In this document: positions 62,184 through 64,000 of the stretch, in pieces
Numbering within the stretch: the stretch's first letter is position 1
Layout: each line of letters begins with the position of its first letter
Origin: Trema orientale
Lineage: Eukaryota; Streptophyta; Magnoliopsida; Rosales; Cannabaceae
Length of the DNA: 64,000 nucleotides
NCBI GenBank assembly: GCA_002914845.1
Contig: JXTC01000383.1
Span: 6,233 to 70,232, forward strand
Reading direction: 5' to 3'
Notes under the pieces: generated by a model
Database searches by the model: none
Told to the model about the DNA's origin: nothing
Seen by the model: only the letters and a program-made list of their open reading frames with translations
Made by a program: the position numbers and the translations under genes

Positions 62184-62684
62184 GGCTTTGGTTGAGTTGC
62201 TCCCACCGTGCTAGACCACAAACTCGAATACGTCGAGTGACTTTTGAGTTTTTTGATAACAAAGAGTTAAACATGTCATTTACTAAAAATTTTTAAGAAC
62301 ACACAATAAAACATGTTATTTAGCCATAATAGATAGATTGTGTTTAGGATTAGTCATTTGAAAGAAAAAGAAAAAGGGCTTTCGTTGAGTTGCTCCCACT
62401 AACTCGAATACGTCGAGTGACTTTTGATTTTTTTTATAATAGAGAGTTAAATATGTCATTTATCAAAAACTTTTTAAGAATACAAAGTAAAATGTAACGC
62501 TCCGAGTCTCACATTGGATATGCTTTGGGAAGATCATGGGTATTTAAGTGGTGGTCCATGAGCCCAAAAGTACCTTCAAGCTAGCACTTTTGGGTGAGGC
62601 CCAGTGGTGTTACATAAAACATGTTATTTAGCTATAATAGATAGAATGTATTTGGGATTAGCCATCTGGAAAAAAAAAAAAAAA
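62184..62684. repeat. Local tandem duplication, second copy interrupted
   Basis: Copy 1 (62184-62370) and copy 2 (62377-62684) share GCTTTxGTTGAGTTGCTCCC, AACTCGAATACGTCGAGTGA, AGAGTTAAAxATGTCATTTA, ACATGTTATTTAGCxATAAT and AGATAGA, in order. Copy 2 holds the 122-bp element at 62493-62614; copy 1 has the matching site without it. Confidence 0.85.
62493..62614. mobile_element. 122-bp solo-LTR-like element (TRIM type)
   Basis: Starts TGTAACGCTCCGAGTCTCAC and ends CCAGTGGTGTTACA, so it has TG...CA ends with a TGTAAC/GTTACA inverted tip. A 5-bp duplication TAAAA flanks it (62488-62492 and 62615-62619). This pattern is that of a very small LTR retrotransposon reduced to one LTR. The matching empty site in copy 1 of the local duplication (near 62307) carries TAAAA once. 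The insertion is therefore younger than the duplication. Confidence 0.75.
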
Positions 62685-62999
62685 GGGTGGTGGAAGTTTA
62701 TTCACCTACATCATGGTTGACTTCAAAGTCCGATCAATTTATTTGTAGGAATGCACTTAAAATTGTTAGGCAAAAAATAAGCATATTTAAATGTGTCAAA
62801 GAACAAACAAAAGTTATAAGGCTTTATGAGCCTAACTAGCGAGCCAAATTTGCCACGTGCAAAGAAGTCACAAGAAAAAGGGTTCTCCTTGACTTAAAAG
62901 ACATTGTTTAAGGTCGCTCAATAGTTTGGTTAATTGATCTTGTAAATCTCATGGTCTTTTAGGCTTAGAGGGCTTTATAACTTTGGTATGCACAGAGAG
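62685..62999. other. Intergenic DNA
   Basis: No gene or defined repeat. It may belong to the retroelement remnant to its right. Confidence 0.3.
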
Positions 63000-63980
63000 C
63001 TTTACAACTGTGGTGGTCAACAACTCATCAAAAATTTGTTCAACATTATCGTTATCGACCGAGTACTTAACCCTTTCCATCTCTTTAAATTGAGTGTTTT
63101 TCGGTCGCTTCTTTGCTTTCCTATGTCCTAATTGTTGTTGGTATTGACAAAAGTCGCTATTAATTCACCTTTCTTTAATGGCTCTTCATTGTCAATAATT
63201 TTATGGTGTGTGCAAGGTCTTTGACCAGTGCGCTTTTGGCTAGCAATTTGTATCTCCATCTTACGTTCTTTGAGACAAGCACCTTAAATGTCTTAGGCTC
63301 TACTGTGCCTATAAAAGTGGCTACCTCGGTGATGAGGTTTCTTGCATGCATTGAGACGGCGCTTGCTCGGTCAACCTTTCTAGACACATTAAAGATTGAC
63401 ATTCTTCCTTCTAGTGATGAATTTTCATTTGCACTTTCACTTTGTCTCTGCATGCTGTCTATTAAGTCATGAATGATGCCTTCTTTCCAAGAACTAACAA
63501 ACTGAGCTGAAAAAGCCTTTTACATATCATCATAGGTTATTTTTCACTCTAGTACAAGTTCATGTGAATGTTTCTCTTTTAAGTGATTGGACATCAGATT
63601 GAGCTTTTTCACCACAGATGCTAAATCCTCATGTGGGGATCCATCAATTTTGTTGAATTTATCAAAGTTCTGCCTTGAGTACTTTGGTGGAAATGGTACT
63701 TGTTTGTAAAAGTATCATTATGGTTTATAATATCCAAACATGCGTACTGGTGGTTACTTGGTATTCGAGAATGTCTTCCGTGATCAATGTCTTAGATCTG
63801 GTTGTAGATGATCTTCGTGTCTGTGACAATGTCGGTGCCCATACTACCTCTGTTGTTTTTGCCTTTGACACATACATGTTAGCTTGGCTAGCTAGTTGTT
63901 CAAAGAGTCGTACAATTTTCTCATCTTTTTTATGCCAATTTATTTTGAATTTCCAAGAGAAGTTTTTCAAAATTAATTAT
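63000..63980 (-). mobile_element. Degenerate LTR-retrotransposon remnant, probable gag region
   Basis: Minus-strand frames read, in separate pieces, PFPPKYSRQNFDKFNKIDGS (about 63630-63690), which resembles the start of the gag core in plant Ty3-type elements, and SSLEGRMSIFNVSRKVD, which resembles the linker before the protease. The element is old and broken in several places, and runs off the right edge of the window. No LTR, reverse transcriptase or integrase is visible here, so the assignment is tentative. Confidence 0.35.
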
Positions 63981-64000
63981 TTCAACAGCCAACACTGGCA

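Overview
The window is nuclear DNA from a flowering plant, almost certainly a eudicot and probably a rosid. It is AT-rich, its genes carry many short GT-AG introns, and two proteins start with plastid-type transit peptides. The intergenic DNA is full of small non-autonomous transposons. The species cannot be named from the sequence alone. The assembly has two N runs (28730-28782 and 54941-55290) and single Ns at 11117, 34020 and 61990.

Seven protein-coding genes can be rebuilt with exon phases that close exactly. From left to right: an NPF7-type nitrate/peptide-family transporter (minus, 1152-4565); the organellar tRNA t6A enzyme GCP1/TsaD (plus, 11983-16484, 13 exons); the recombinase RAD51C (plus, 17896-21693, 9 exons); a plastid transketolase (plus, 23323-26876, 7 exons); EPSP synthase of the shikimate pathway (plus, 30966-34926, 8 exons); an intronless UDP-glucuronate 4-epimerase (plus, 38811-40127); and an uncharacterised type II membrane, glycosyltransferase-like protein (minus, 57856-60847, 7 exons). 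From memory, the last six match in order a run of neighbours on Arabidopsis chromosome 2 (At2g45270 GCP1, At2g45280 RAD51C, At2g45290 TKL2, At2g45300 EPSPS, At2g45310 GAE4, At2g45320 uncharacterised). The block therefore looks like conserved ancestral gene order. Two members sit on one metabolic route: transketolase makes erythrose 4-phosphate, which feeds the shikimate pathway in which EPSP synthase acts. GAE makes UDP-galacturonate for pectin.

Between the genes lies an unusual density of elements with long terminal inverted repeats and 9-bp target-site duplications (Mutator-like MITEs). Seven have a duplication I could read directly: 6515-6875, 15305-15853, 20394-20982, 29378-29808, 43589-44113, 49537-49954 and 56471-56622. 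A 1.44-kb element at 52457-53898 also has one. Two of these sit inside introns, of GCP1 and RAD51C. A 3.6-kb element (8089-11683) carries about 2.5 kb of degenerate GTTACTAGTTACC-type repeat.

The least explained stretch is 50521-51221. It holds a string of stem-loops in which the loop sequence is conserved from unit to unit while the stems differ but still pair. The far right end (63000-63980) looks like the degenerate gag region of an LTR retrotransposon. A 122-bp solo-LTR-like element at 62493-62614 sits in one copy of a local duplication whose other copy keeps the empty site.
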